Assembly: GCA_038373885.1 (NCBI GenBank)
Contig: JAWZYV010000114.1
Coordinates: 310,001 to 374,000 of the forward strand
DNA: 64,000 nt
Origin: Cheiracanthium punctorium
Lineage: Eukaryota; Arthropoda; Arachnida; Araneae; Cheiracanthiidae
Direction of reading: 5' to 3'
Both the position numbers and the translations under genes were made by a program. Positions 1 to 12,465 of the stretch are shown in pieces; position 1 is the first letter of the stretch; the number at the start of each line of letters is the position of its first letter. Under the pieces are notes generated by a model. It was not told the DNA's origin. It worked only from the letters and a program-made list of their open reading frames with translations, and did not search any database.

Positions 1-498
1 ACACAAAAACTACGTCAATGTGACAGGCGATAAAAAAAAAAAGAACTTTGTGGTATGTAAACAAAACTTTTCTCTTTCGAAAAATGCCTGATTTCTACAT
101 CAAATAATTCGTTTTGTGAGGTTTAGTATATATAGTATATACCACATAAATAACATTACATGATGTTGACAACAATTTTATCTTGCATTTTTCAAAGCGT
201 GGACAATGCATTAGCGCAGTTATGTTACACACGACTTTATTAAATTTTACCTAAATTAAAAAACCTACATGAAACAATGGATGCATCATTTACGTTTAAA
301 AGCCAAAAATGTACCCTGCTCCGGTGAAAATCATGTCGCTTTTGTAAATGAAAACTTTCGTGATGTAACTTCTGAGAAAAATCTTATTACCCTTATTGAA
401 CTCTTAATGCAGTATCACAAAGTGACAAATAACGTTTATCTCACTGTCAATTCGCACAAAATAAATAACTAATTTCATTTTTCACTTTTTACAGATTA

Positions 499-828
499 CA
501 GTTGACCCCTTTATAACATGGGTCTACAACACGAATTCTTAGAACACGACGAAAACATTACGATCGTTTTCGTGTAACACGTTAAAAGAGACTCGTACAG
601 CACGATGAAATGAGACATATGTTCTGATATTATGACGCCTTAGCTCCTGTAATTAGCATTCCTTTTGAATGGCAACACCAAACATCATTGCATTTTTACG
701 GAGCGCGAATAAGTTTTGCCATGATTATATCGCGCAGTCCGCACTCCAGGTGGAGTATAGCGCAGGACCCGTACAACACGGATTCCTATAACACGGAACG
801 TATCTACCGTGTTATAGGGAATCTACTG
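499..828. mobile_element. Pogo/Tigger-like MITE
   Basis: The ends are imperfect inverted repeats: CAGTTGACCCCTTTATAACA on the left and, read inward from the right, CAGTAGATTCCCTATAACAC. TA flanks both sides (497-498 and 829-830), the Tc1/mariner-superfamily target duplication. The CAGT start and the CCCTTATAAC-like core fit pogo-type ends. There is no transposase. The matching place in the sister repeat copy (near 3780) lacks it. Confidence 0.65.
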
Positions 829-1055
829 TAGTTGCATAGTGTCAAATTCAATAGTTAAGAAAATTCTGGGTTGCCGTATTTAGTAACATTTCATCTTACC
901 TTGGTGGCCGAAATGTATTATAACCAAATATTCGAACTGTATCAAAAGTAAAATTTACTAAAAGCAAAATTTTTAATTTTGTATAACCCTCAGAACAACT
1001 TCGGAGTTTGCCATCTACGACGGTTTTTCATGACGTGTCAACTGATGCTTGCGTA

Positions 1056-1175
1056 CAGTGGCGTAGCCAAGGAGGAGATAGGGGGTCACAACCCCTAATG
1101 TGGAGTTTTTTGCCATACAAAGTGTATATTCTTCACTCCCGTAACATTCCCATGAAAAATTTTTGGCTACTCCTG
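1056..1175. mobile_element. hAT-type MITE, CAGTGGCGTAGCCA family
   Basis: It begins CAGTGGCGTAGCCA and ends with the degenerate complement TGGCTACTCCTG. It is flanked by CTTGCGTA (1048-1055) and CTTGCATA (1176-1183), an 8-bp duplication with one mismatch as expected for hAT. The same family occurs at 34287 and 63427, sharing the inner block TTTTTTGCCATACAAA. Confidence 0.8.
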
Positions 1176-2989
1176 CTTGCATATAATTGATCTTTTTTTT
1201 TTCATTTATCAGTCATCAATATACTTCAGGATCGGAATCTCCGCGGTAAAAAATGGTCTAAAAAATCGGACACCAGGAAAATCTGATTAGCACAGTGGGG
1301 TTACACAAATACGCGCCGGGCATACCCTCTTGCTTATGTCCGGAGGAGCAAATACATTAGAGGATATGTGCTGCTCCGGATAATCTGCCAGCAAAACAGC
1401 AAAAATGACGTAAAAAATGACATCCACACGCGAAGGAAATAAAATTAAAAATATGTAGAATTGCATGAAAACTTCGATTATTTTTAAAGTGCAAGTCTGT
1501 TACAGTTAGTTCTATTTATTTCACGTTTGATGCGCTTTCACTTTTTCGAGTCTTAAAAGCTGGAGAAATGAGTTGTTTCACTTAATTGTTAAATTTAACA
1601 TTTTAAGTGGCAACAATGGATTCTGTTGCTACGGAAATTATAGCAATGTTAAAAATAGAACATGAAATGAGTTATTCGTGTTTACTTTGCTAGAACTGCC
1701 ATACTGGCGAAATTAACGCCGCCAGTCGATGGCCAATAGCTCAAACCACAAATTAAACTTGACACTAAAGTCAATACGCAATACTTTGTTTGGCGGAATT
1801 TTAAAAATATATCTGTGCATACGCTAGTGACATCGGCTCATCTCAATTGTGGAATGGAATTATAAATAAGTACAGAGCTGCACTACATTTGAATATTTTT
1901 CGCCAACTTTGCAAAGAAATGTACTAAATTAGGAATCAACATACATTTCAATTCGTAAAACAAAAAATATATTAGACAGTATTAATTACGCCTTTCTAAC
2001 AGCTTTTAGTAAAAGAAACTCCCGTAGCGCTGCTTTAACAAATAAGAATCAATTATTTATTACACAGTACTTCGATCGCCAAATGCCAACATACACCATT
2101 TTGCAAGATTTTTTTGTTTTCAGGGAATCATTCGAAGCACTGATTTAACAGCAATCAAAATGGGAAATAGTTATCTATCATTTATATGGTTCCATCGCCA
2201 AAATTTAATGCAGGCATATTATTGATAAGTAGCAGTTATTTAAATTATTATTAACTATAACGGGTTTTAATCACCGTTAACTACCATTTACAAAATGCGA
2301 GAATTTCAATTTACTGAAATTTGGTTGAATTCCTGTAACTTAAATCAGTTTACTTAATTTCGTGAAAATTCTATAGATCGTTTAAAATCGCCTTAATAAC
2401 TGAATTATTTCTGTATGAAAATCGAAGTATAGCGCCGTAAAACTTATACTTGTTATTAAAAATACTATTTCGTTACGCTCTCAGTAATTTGCGCCAAGCC
2501 CAAAACTGTACAAATCGGTAGAACCAACTACTTTCTCAAAATCGCCAAATGAGCCATTTTTTTTTTCGGGCCAAACTAAAAAATATACAATTAGTCTCGG
2601 AAATCTCTCAATCCCTTATTCTTTTACACATAAAAAACATTGAATTCCTGCTCTGATTTAACATGAACGCAATATTTTAATTAAAAAATAACTTTGTAAA
2701 TAATCTAAACAGAAAAAAAATCATTATTCTTTTATTTTTACTGCAGGAGTCTAAATAATTTAATAAAATAGCCAAACATGGCAACCTCGATGCTTATTTC
2801 TCACTCTTTTGACTACAGGGGTTAAAATCACGGAGTTGCGGAGAGCAAAAATTAGCGTTTTTGATGGGGTTTTTTATCAATATCTCCTAAACTAATTCGA
2901 ATTTCGAAATTTAAATTAGCGGAGGTTCTTTCTCGAAATTTTCCGAATTCGTGGATACTCAACTCCCAGCCGTTTTGGAGGAGATGATG

Positions 2990-2991
<2 letters not shown>

Positions 2992-3032
<41 letters not shown>
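2992..3032. repeat. (CA)n microsatellite
   Basis: An uninterrupted CA run near the end of repeat copy A. Copy B has a short ACAGACAG run at the same place. Confidence 0.95.
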
Positions 3033-3035
<3 letters not shown>

Positions 3036-3060
3036 GCGCACAGATTTTAATAGTATAGAC

Positions 3061-5723
3061 TAGCTGCTTGCCCGTTCTCCGCACGGTAGGAAACGAATAT
3101 TTTCCTAATATACATATAAGTCAAATTAAACACAGTAATGCGGAATCTCTAACAGTGAAAAAATGCTGTAATTCTGACGAAAAGCTGACTCCATGAGTGG
3201 AAATTTGAGACGATTGCAACATGATGACACAAAAACTACGTCATTGTCACTGGCGATCAGAAAAGTAAGAACTTTACGGTATGCAGACGAAACGCTTCTC
3301 TTTCGAAAAATGCCTTATTTCTACATCATATAATTCTCTTTTTTTTAGGTTTAATTTATTGCATTCATACATACCATATGAATAACATTGCATGATGTTG
3401 AATACTATTTTATCTTATCTTGCATTTCGTAAAGCGTGGACAATGCATTAGCACAGTTATGTTGCAGATGACTTTATTAAATTATACCCAAATCAATTAT
3501 GCAGATGATTTTATTAAATTTTACCCAATTACCCAATTTAAAAAACCTATACGAAACAATCGATGCACATTGTACGTTCAGAAACCAAAAATGCATCCTG
3601 TTTCCATGAAGATCTTGTCTCTTTCGTAAATGAAAAAATTTGTGACGTAACTTAAGCGGAAAATCTTATTACCCTTACTGAACTCTTAATACAGTAGCAC
3701 ACTTGTTACATAAAACTAACGTTGATCTCACTGCCAATTCACACTAAATAAATAACTAATTTCATATTTTATTTTTAACATAGATGAATTGCATAGTGTC
3801 AAATTCAATATTAAACAAAATCTGAAATCGTTTCTAGAGCTCTAGGTCTTGTAACTGGAGTAACTGGAATATATATGAAAAAATAAATAGAACTTTAACA
3901 TATAAGTAATTTATATGAAATATTCTACGCACATTGGATCCCGTTATTCAGAAAGATTCCACAAACGCCATGGGAAGAAAGAGCAATTAATTTCATATTA
4001 TATTTTGTATTCCTTGCAAGCGCCTTTGCTATGTACATGATTGCAATATCATTCTCGTACACGATGCTTATTCTATAGTCTCTGGTGATTTATTTTGGAT
4101 TTTCATTTCATATTCCTGACTTTTCATACTTTTGAAATTTTGTTGCTTTGCGCATGTGAATAATCGATTATCATTTCGCATTACGGCTACCAATTAAACA
4201 GTTTTCCATATCGCTTCTTCCACGTTAACGACGTTAATCTGCCTTTTTCTAGTTTAAAAAAAAAAACGCCTACAAAGTTTCATTGCTTCAATTTAGACAC
4301 ACAGAGGGGTTCGGCAAATACGCACCTGACAAATTGCTTTCTTAAGTACGCCGAAGCAGCACATACGTTAGCGTGTAATGTGCTTCTCCGGATAATCTGA
4401 CAGCAAAACAGAAGACAATGACGTGAAATGACGTCACACGCTAAGGAAATAAAATGAAAAATATGCAGAATTGCCTGAAAAAACTTCGATTATTTTTAAT
4501 GCGCAAATATGTTAAAATTCTATTTGTTTCATATTTAATGCGTTTTCACTTTTTTGGGTCTTAGGAGATGTAAAAATGAGTGGTTTCACTTAATTATTAA
4601 ATTGAACAACTTGGCAACAACGGAATCCATTGGCAACAATGGATTCCGTTGCCACGGAAACTGTAGCAGTTTTAAAAATAGAATATGAAATGATTTATTT
4701 ATGTTTACTTTGCTAGAACTTCAATTTTGGAGTAATTAACGTCGGCAGTCGATGGCAAATAGCCAAAATGAATCACACATTAAACTTGACAATAAATGCA
4801 ATAATTTAAGGCATTACCAGCTAGTCTAACTGGGTTTAAAAAATATTCTCATTCATCTCAAACAGCATTTGTATTTATAAAGACTTCCTATTTTATTACA
4901 CCTTGTTCGGCGGGATTAGAAAATATTATCTATTCATAGCTCGTAACACCAACTCATATCAATCGGGGCATTGAATTAGCAATACAAATGAAAAAGTTTA
5001 ATTTTCTGAAATTTGGCGGGGTTTCCCTAACTTAAATCAATTTATTTAACTTGATGAAAATCATTTAAAATCGCCTTAATAACTGCATTATTTCTGAACA
5101 GAAAATTATAATTTCAGGCTAAATTCTAGTAAAACCTACACTTGTTTTTAAAAATACTATTTCTTTACGCTCTCAGTAAATTGCGCCAAGCCTAAAATTG
5201 TGCAAACCACTAGAATCCACTTTCTCAAAATCGCCATATAAGCCATTTTTTTCGCCAAATTATAAGGTTATACACTTTAGTCTCTGAAATTCACAAATCC
5301 TTTTTCTTTTGCGTATAAAAAATATTGAATTTCTGCTCTGATTTCCCACGCAGACGATATTTTAATTAAAAAAATAACCTAGCAAATATTCGAAACAGAA
5401 AAAAAGTATTATTCCTTTATTTTTAATGCAAGAGTATAAATCATTTAATAAATTCGCCAAACATGGCAACCTTGATGCTTATTTCTCACATTTTCACTAC
5501 AGGGGTTACAATCGCGGAGATGCGGAGAGCAAAAATTAGTGTTTTTGACGGGGTTTTTTTATCAATATCCTAAACTAATTCGAATTTCGAAATTTAAATT
5601 AGCGGAAAACCTTCCTCGGAATTTTTCGAATAAGTGGACACCTCGATCGAAACTCAACTCCCAGCGGTTTTGGAGGAGATGATGCTACACACAGACAGAC
5701 AGACGCGCACAGATTTTAATAGT
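3061..5723. repeat. Copy B of the long tandem repeat
   Basis: Direct repeat of 1-3060. It starts at AGCTGCTTGCCCGTTCTCCG and ends at GCACAGATTTTAATAGTGTA, followed by a GATA run. Shared blocks keep the same order and orientation as in copy A. No coding domain was recognised; open frames inside are short. Confidence 0.7.
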
Positions 5724-5724
5724 G

Positions 5725-5742
5725 TAGATAGATAGATAGATA
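5725..5742. repeat. (GATA)n microsatellite
   Basis: A short GATA run directly at the end of repeat copy B; it may be the copy's 3' tail. Confidence 0.8.
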
Positions 5743-5744
5743 CT

Positions 5745-6490
5745 TCGAGCAAAAACACCAGAGGAAAACAAAGGTTTAAGAACACTGCCATAGAAAAACG
5801 CAATAATAGACCTTACGTGCATTCGATACCAACCGACAGAAGAAAACACCAGTTTAGGAACACAGTTAAAGAAAAATACCACAACAAAGACATTCTCTCG
5901 ATTCAAACCCTACAGGAAAACGTTGTAAGAAAACAGTGAAAGAATAATAGTTCAACACGGACACTTCCTGGATGCTAACCCGATATCTAGACGGAACAAC
6001 GATTTAAGAACACGGGTATGTAACACCACAAAGAAACAAACACTGGCTGCAAAGGGTTTAAGATCAAAATAAAAGAATAACAAATGGACACTCCGTGGAT
6101 TCTAACCCAACCTCAAGACGGAGCAACGGTTTAACACGGGGATGGAACACCACAAAGAAACGGACCCTGGCTGCAATCATTCCCAAATTATAGATAGAAC
6201 CTGCAGTTTAAAAACACGGATACAGATAAATAATTCGAAGCCTACCAGCAGACGAAATCAACGCTTAAGAATACTGTGATAGAAAAACACAAAAAAAAAA
6301 AAATAATTTACACTACCTGCATTTGAACCCAACAAGCAGAGGAAAACATCAGTTAAAGAGCAGAGTTAAAGTATAATACTAGACTATGGACATTCCTCCC
6401 ATTCAAACCCAAACTCCCGACGGAACAATGGTATAAGAAAACAGTTAAAGAATAATACTACAACATGGACACTTCCTGGATTCTAAATAA
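5745..6490. repeat. Diverged minisatellite-like array
   Basis: About seven loosely repeated blocks of roughly 90-120 bp. Each carries variants of GACGGAACAA, GTTTAAGAACACGG, AAAGAATAATA and GGACACTTCCTGGATTCTAA. Units differ a lot in length and sequence, so the array is old. No function is apparent. Confidence 0.6.
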
Positions 6491-6500
6491 TTATCATGAA

Positions 6501-6728
6501 TTACCGGTAATTCTTACTGGAGATTTTAATGTTAATTTTCGCTACCAAGAATCTCTGCCGATAGTTGATTTTTAAAAAGAAAAATTGGATCTAACTATGA
6601 ATACTTCTCGACTTCAATTAACAACGCGTTTCGGTACAACGATAGATGCTGTATTTTCAAGTAAGTTAGCAAATTTAGAGAGTAAAATTTATGTTTCACA
6701 GTATAGTTAACACAAACCTATAATTTCA
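6501..6728 (+). pseudogene. AP-like endonuclease fragment of a mobile element
   Basis: The + frame from 6501 contains LPVILTGDFNVNF, then a stop, then LDLTMNTSRLQLTTRFGTT, IDAVFS and, after another stop, HKPI. GDFN followed by a T(R/K)xGTxIDxVF block and HxP is the endonuclease/exonuclease/phosphatase fold pattern. I recall this version from endonucleases linked to Pif1-type helicases of Helentron-like elements in arthropods, though a non-LTR retrotransposon is possible. Only this piece is present and it has in-frame stops, so it is a dead fragment. Confidence 0.6.
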
Positions 6729-7811
6729 TACATAAAATACTATGATGACATTCAAGTTCCTATTTCCAATGAATAATATGAATATAACATTTATATAATC
6801 TTTGTTAAGTACATGAATAATAAATATAATTAAATTATAATATGATATTTATTTTAAGTTAAAGTTTAATAATTTCAGTGATATTTATCGTAAACGTCAA
6901 AGAAGTTTTACTTCAATCGCGCGCAAAGATTACACGCCCACACTTTTTTTTTAAATTTATTTTATTTTATTTTATTTTTCGATGTTGTAATAATTTTTCA
7001 ATATCAAAATCGATAGCAAAATCAACAACCAATCGAAATGTACTACGGTGCGAAATGATCATTTTTTCGATAAGCGTCATTTTATGAGGATTATAATACA
7101 AAGTTTCTATTATTTTACGTAGTTTTTATTGAGTGTTTTTGTTGAGAAGTGTTCTCCAAAACGAATTGGTTGTTAAATAAATAGTACTTACAGATAGTAT
7201 ATATACAGTTTCACTGAAAAAATATATGCTACTGACATCTAGAAAAAATAATTGATGGAACTAAAATTTATGAGTCTATGTACTCGCTATAAATACTAGA
7301 TCATAGAACGAGACACTTCTGAACACACTTAACCAAATTTTAGATCTCTCCTCTATAATCTGGTGTTTGTACCCAGATGAAAATAGCAGGCAGAATCACA
7401 AATTGTAATTTTAGTGCTCCAAAAATTGAACGATAATTTCTTGTTACACAAACTAGTCATTCTGCTGTGATTAGCCAGAATACTACGGATTAGAAATTCT
7501 TGACCCTTTCGTCTGTACCAGTAGCGTGTATCACCTACACGCATAATTCTATTCTTTTAATTTTGGAACAAAGAAAACAGCTATCTATTCGTTTTAGATG
7601 AGAGCGGTATTTTTTTCTCTCCGTGTGAACAATGTTATATCGTCATTGAAGAGATCAGATAACTTTGACGCTATAACTGAGTGAATTATAAGTGGACTTC
7701 TGCAGCTGAATATATCTGCTCTCTCTTCTCCCCCCCCATCCCTTCCCGGAAAAAAAAAGAATCTCTTGGGTTTGCCCATGTACTTATGTACTCAACATTC
7801 TTTGCTTCAAA
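6729..7811. other. No gene recognised
   Basis: AT-rich, with short open frames lacking any motif and a T-rich tract around 6940-6980. Nothing supportable. Confidence 0.6.
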
Positions 7812-9747
7812 TCCTAACTAATATTATAAATGCGAAAGTGAGTTTGTTTGTTTGTTTGTTTATGACGCTTTCACGCCTAAACCGCTGAATAAATTATGAT
7901 GAATTTTGGTTTTAGATATAGATGGGACCCTGGAGAAGGTTATAGGCTACTTAGAATTTTAGATTTTTAATTACTTCTTTAATTATTAATTAAAAACCGT
8001 TTTTACGTTGCCATGCTTGGCGAGTTTCGCCCGTATCAAGTGATCCATGTTTTGAGCTAACACGAATGCTATTACTTCAATGAAGAAGCACGTGCATCTG
8101 AAAAACATTAAATAATACGAAAATTATGCCAGTTTTATGCCAAATCTATCTATCTCTAATAATAAAAATTAATGTTCTCCAGACAAATCTACAGAAAGCA
8201 GAGCTTTGAAAATTTGAGCATGACTGGGCCCATGACTTCGGTAAAGTCTACCTGAGGCTCAGAAATTTTAATTACTTTTCTAACTATAATTAAAAATCGT
8301 TTTATCGCCCGTACAAAATGATTTATGCCTTTGAAATAAAGCAGAAATTCTATTTGCAAAATCACATGCATTTGGAAAACATAAATAAGTATGGAAATTA
8401 TGTTGATTTTACGCCAAATTAAAAAGCATAAGTAAAGAAAAGTGTAAGTAAAGAAAACGGTCCGCCAAGACGAGCGATTTTTTGCCGCGATAAATGCCGG
8501 GCACATGAAATTATTAATGGTTTTGAATACGATTGGCAACAGTTTGTCAACTCATTTGACGAAAAAATAGTTTGGCGGGAATGACCGCCGGGATAATACG
8601 TAAGTACCAAGGAAAGTCCAGATGTGTTTCTTAAAGTTCGTAAATTTCCAAATCCTACCAATAATATAAATGTGTACGTTTATGTGTTTGGATGTTTTTG
8701 ACTGAATCACACAAAATGGTTGGAAAAATTTGTAATGAAGATAGCTTATGCCCTGGATTAACATACAGGGAACCTTTCAAGCATATAGCATAAATAATTC
8801 TTTGCAAAGACACTCAAAATAATGCTAATGCATTGCGCTCTATGGAAATTTTGTAGCTACAAACCGATTTTAAAACTTTTTTCACTGATTGAAAGTCCTA
8901 GGCCTATATGGTCCTAGGAATATAGGGTCCTAAACCTATATCGGGAATTCCTCTGTGGGGAATTTTCTAAGGGATCCTAGCCCGTATTTTCGCGAGGTTC
9001 TGGAAAAAAAAAAAACACGGAAATCTGCGAGCGGCTAGGTCGACAGGCGCGACCGGAGTTTGAACCTGGCACCTCCCGCCTTGCAGTTTTGAGAGCAGAA
9101 CCTCTTAGACACTGGGGGGGACCCTGAGTGTTATAGGCTGCCTTTTATGCATATATCACAAATATTTCTTTTACAGGGATACTCATAAGGATTACATTAC
9201 GCTCTATGTGTATCTCTGTAAGTACTGAATCGATTCCAAAACTTTTTTCAATGATAGTAAGCTACACTATTCTTGAGTATTATAGGCTAAAATTCATGCA
9301 TGTAGCGCAAATAGTTCCTTTACAGGAACACTCAAAATAATTTTAATACATTACGCTCTATGGGCATCTCTTTAACTACAGAGCCGATTCTAAAACATTT
9401 TTGCTAATAGAAAGCTGCACTATTCCTGATTAACATAGGCTAAAATTCATGCATATAGCATAAATATTTCTTTTACAAGAACACTCAAAACAGTTCGCAA
9501 ATACTTTCGTAACTGTCTCTATTGGTCAAATGCCTGAAAAAAATCTAAATTTAGTAATTCTGCATACTCTCTTATTTTAAATGAAGTATACTACCATGCA
9601 TTATATTTCATTTAAAATAAGTAAAAAGCAAATAATATTTAAATGCAGTTTCTTTAGTCGCAAACATATTTGTTATTCACACATGCTTCGTTTCTCTCGG
9701 GACCTAATTCTAAAGCCAACGCGGACGAAGTCGCGGGTAGCCGCTAG
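7812..9747 (+). mobile_element. Non-autonomous Helitron, copy 1
   Basis: It starts TCCTAACTAATATTATAAAT followed by a GTTT run and ends GCGGGTAGCCGCTAG, with the short stem GCGGACGAAGTCGC just before the end. A precedes it and T follows (A|TC...CTAG|T), the Helitron insertion hallmark. It is 1,936 bp, has no Rep or helicase frame, and lacks terminal inverted repeats. A near-identical copy is at 59291-61219. Inside are repeated CATTACGCTCTATGG modules and a tRNA-SINE-derived block. Confidence 0.88.
8935..9125 (-). repeat. tRNA-SINE-derived block inside the Helitron
   Basis: On the minus strand the segment reads GGTGCCAGGTTCAAACTCC, close to the B box consensus GGTTCRANNCC. It is followed by the body shared with SINE pieces at 23600, 28805 and 29710 (CTAGGATCCCTTAG and relatives). 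Both Helitron copies have it, so it was captured before they spread. Confidence 0.6.
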
Positions 9748-10330
9748 TCTATGATAAAGCGCAAAATAAAGTGCGTCCGGAAACTTCAGTGAATGTTCAT
9801 TAAGTTTTAACCCTAAAATGCATGATTTTTTAAATGCGTTGAAAATGAAATTATAACTTCATTTAGGTTTACTTATGCTAGAAAAAATATTTTTTTAAAT
9901 TTCAGTTTGTAGTTTCTTAGAAAAATCACGAAAAATGTTCACATTCGAAAAATTAGAATGTTCACCCTATAGCTCTCATAATACAAAAAAAAATTAAATT
10001 AAACCTAATTTATTTAGCCTTAATACTACTATTTTTAATATAGTAGTTTTTTGTACTTATTTTCATTTAGCAACAAAAATTAGAAGCAATCAAATATTCG
10101 GGTAAAAATGTGTTTAGCGATCTGGATGCACACACTATGAATTCATGCTTATTTGCTCAAAAAATAATGTTGTCATACATTTTTAAATACTAAAATTATT
10201 TCCATAATGGTCTTATATTTATTTTAAGTGCATATTTTAAACAAAAACTTCACAATTTTCTTTTTATTCGGAAAAATAAGAGTGTAGCCAATTGGCTGGC
10301 TACAGTATGCACTATACGTTTAAAAACCAT
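9748..10330. other. No gene recognised
   Basis: AT-rich sequence after the Helitron; no repeat family or coding motif seen. Confidence 0.5.
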
Positions 10331-10517
10331 GCTGATTAGGATGTTGCGCTCACGCACACGCAGGGAGAGACACCGGAACTAAAACTGTGTTTACTTGCAT
10401 AGCAAGCTTGGCGACATGTGGACTTTTTACTAGAACTTTCTACATACACTGGACTTTAGAGTGATGAACCCAGGAATCAAGCAGAGTTTTCTGCAACATT
10501 GGTATCAGAAGTGGGAT
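10331..10517 (+). mobile_element. LTR 3' end plus primer binding site
   Basis: 10385-10498 matches the reverse complement of 63367-63625 (GTTCTAGTAA... side, GATGAACCCAGGAATC, GTTTTCTGCAACA). This piece ends in CA, and a TGG-starting tract, TGGTATCAGAAGTGGGAT (10500-10517), follows after one base. That is the arrangement of a 5' LTR end and tRNA primer site. I do not assign the tRNA species. The left limit is uncertain. Confidence 0.65.
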
Positions 10518-10539
10518 GTTTCAGATGATAATTTTTCTC

Positions 10540-12290
10540 CGCCTTGTAGCAATAGCGACAACTTTCTATGCAGGGCCTTCTCGATAAAGCATCTACGTTT
10601 CCATGCGGTGCTGGTTTTCAATGACGTATTTCTGTGTCATATTCTTGTAATCTCTGTATCCAACTGGCTATCTGGCCTTCCGGATTCTTGAAATTTAAAA
10701 GTCAATTTAAAGAGGCATGGTCCGTTCGGAGTAGGAACTTTAGATATAAATAATGATGAAAATGCTTCACGGCCTTAACGATAGCAAGTTCCTTTTTTGC
10801 AACACAATAGTTACGTTCTGCCTTTGAAAGACATTTGCTCCAGTAAGCAATGAAGTGTTCTTGGTCATCTATCGCCTGAGAGAAAACTGCTCTGAGACTC
10901 TCCAACTGCATCTGTGTCCGGATAAATGGCTTGTCAGGGTGAAGATACGACGAGATCGACGCAGATGTTAAGGTCGTCTTTAGTTCGTTGAATGCATCTT
11001 CATATTCTACTGTCCAAAGGAATTTCTGTCCAGTATCGGTCAATTTGTGAAATGGCCTTGCAATCTGAGAAAAACCCGTCACGAATTTTTGGTAGTAAGT
11101 GCAAAGTCCGAGAAAACTTCGCAACTCATGGACATTTTCAGGACGACTCGGGTTCTTGGTTGCGGACGTCTTTTCGGGATCGGTTCGGACTCCTTGGGCG
11201 GATATTATGGGTCCGAGGTAACGTACTTCCTGACGAAACAGACTGCATTTACATGGACTCAGCTTCAAGTTTGCCTCCTTCAATTTCTGTAGCACCTTTC
11301 GGATATTCTCTAGATGCTCTTCGAAAGTCTTTCCGACGATGATGATAACGTCCAAATAAACGAGACATGCCTCGTAGGAAAGTCCTCTCAACACAGTCTC
11401 CATCAGACGCTCGAATGTAGCCGGTGCCCTGCAGAGTCCAAAAGGCATAACTTGAACTACCACAATCCTTGTCCCGTAGTGAACACAGACTTTTCACGAT
11501 CATCGGGATGAATTTCTACTTGCCAGAAACCACTCTCTAGGTCCAGGGTCGAAAACCATTCATTTCCCGATAAAGTGTCCAAAGTGTCGTCAATCCTGGG
11601 AAGAGGGTAGCTGTCCTTCTTGGTAATGTCATTCAGACATCGATAGTCGATAAAACTGGGTGGAGCTATCCTTCTTCAGGACCAAAACAATCGGCGAGAC
11701 CCATTGACTAGTCGATGGTTCGATGGCGTCATCATGCTGCATCTCTTCTAAAAGTCTGCTCACCTCTTCTTGCTTAGCAAACGGCAGCCGCCTAGAATGT
11801 TGCTTGATGGGGGAATGACTGCCTGTATCTATTCTATGTTGCGCTAACTTCGCACGACCAAAGTCACCCGAAGTACGGCAGAAGAGGCCTTCAAATTCCA
11901 CTATTACTTTCTCCGCAGCGCTTCCCTGTTCTGCTGTTAATTCTGCGTCTTGTTATAGTTTCTTCTTCAGACCTCAGATGATTTGGCTGCTGTTGGACTG
12001 TTGTTCTGATAAATGCAGGTAACAGGAGTGCATGTTGTCAACACTTTATTTTTCTTTATCACCTTCGACTTTACTGGGAAGCTTCTTTATCACCGTCACA
12101 TTCGCTACTCTGACTGGAATGTCAGTTTTCGACAAGTCCACAAGTGTTGCAGCCACAAGTACTCTTCTGACTGAATCATTACTGTTTAGGTGTTCGAGTA
12201 CTCCAAACCGGAATCTACTGATTTCGTTTACTGTTCCAGTTGTTTTCGTTGACTGTTTCGTTAACTATATTCTCCGCAACGCGAGAATAT
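10540..12290 (-). pseudogene. Ty3/gypsy pol remnant (RT and RNase H)
   Basis: Read on the minus strand from about 12290 down. A pre-RT region carries ARVANVT-like text (VRVANVTVIKKLPSK). The RT start is SRLLEEMQHDDAIEPSTSQW, then SPIVLV. The main frame 10702-11463 has VMPFGLCRAPATFERLME, the palm motif YLDV, FLGLCTYYQKFV, and RNase H text RNYCVAKKELAIV ending in LRTDH. After a frameshift, GNVDALSRRP near 10560 marks the RNase H/integrase border. It is non-functional: several frameshifts, and YLDV where YxDD is required. Integrase is absent. It abuts an LTR/PBS that points the other way, so the element was rearranged. Confidence 0.85.
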
Positions 12291-12339
12291 TGCTGTTAGT
12301 GTGCAGGTTGAAATGTGCAGGTCCAGAGTTCTGGCCTCT

Positions 12340-12465
12340 TGCGCGGGTGTGGATCTAACGGTCAGAAGTTTGGGGCTGTTTTTGTCCAGATATAGCGTGA
12401 ATACGCGTTAGAATGCCTTAATATAGCTCTCGTGTAGCTTTGCCTTAACCAAAAACTATCCATCT
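12340..12465 (+). repeat. tRNA-derived SINE fragment
   Basis: Contains GATCTAACGGTCAGAAGTTT, TCCAGATATAGCGTGAATAC and GCGTTAGAATGCCTTAA, the body of the SINE at 28805-29040. The tRNA-like head is largely missing. Confidence 0.6.

Larger units (their letters stand above)
1..3060. repeat. Copy A of a long tandem repeat, left end cut by window
   Basis: This stretch aligns by eye with 3228-5723: the opening bases, the GTGTCAAATTCAATA block, the segment with TTCGAATTTCGAAATTTAAA, and the closing block ending in CAGACGCGCACAGATTTTAA. Copy A is longer because two MITEs (499-828 and 1056-1175) sit in it and are absent from copy B, so they inserted after the duplication or into one copy only. I see no coding domain. 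The closing short simple repeat is reminiscent of RTE-type non-LTR elements, but that is only a guess. Confidence 0.7.

Noticed and set aside
8189..8764. Three overlapping minus frames
   Set aside because: They lie inside a non-autonomous Helitron, are AT-rich and show no Rep or helicase motif.
10992..11511. Overlapping + frames at 11.0-11.5 kb
   Set aside because: Antisense to the RT/RNase H pseudogene; no independent domain.
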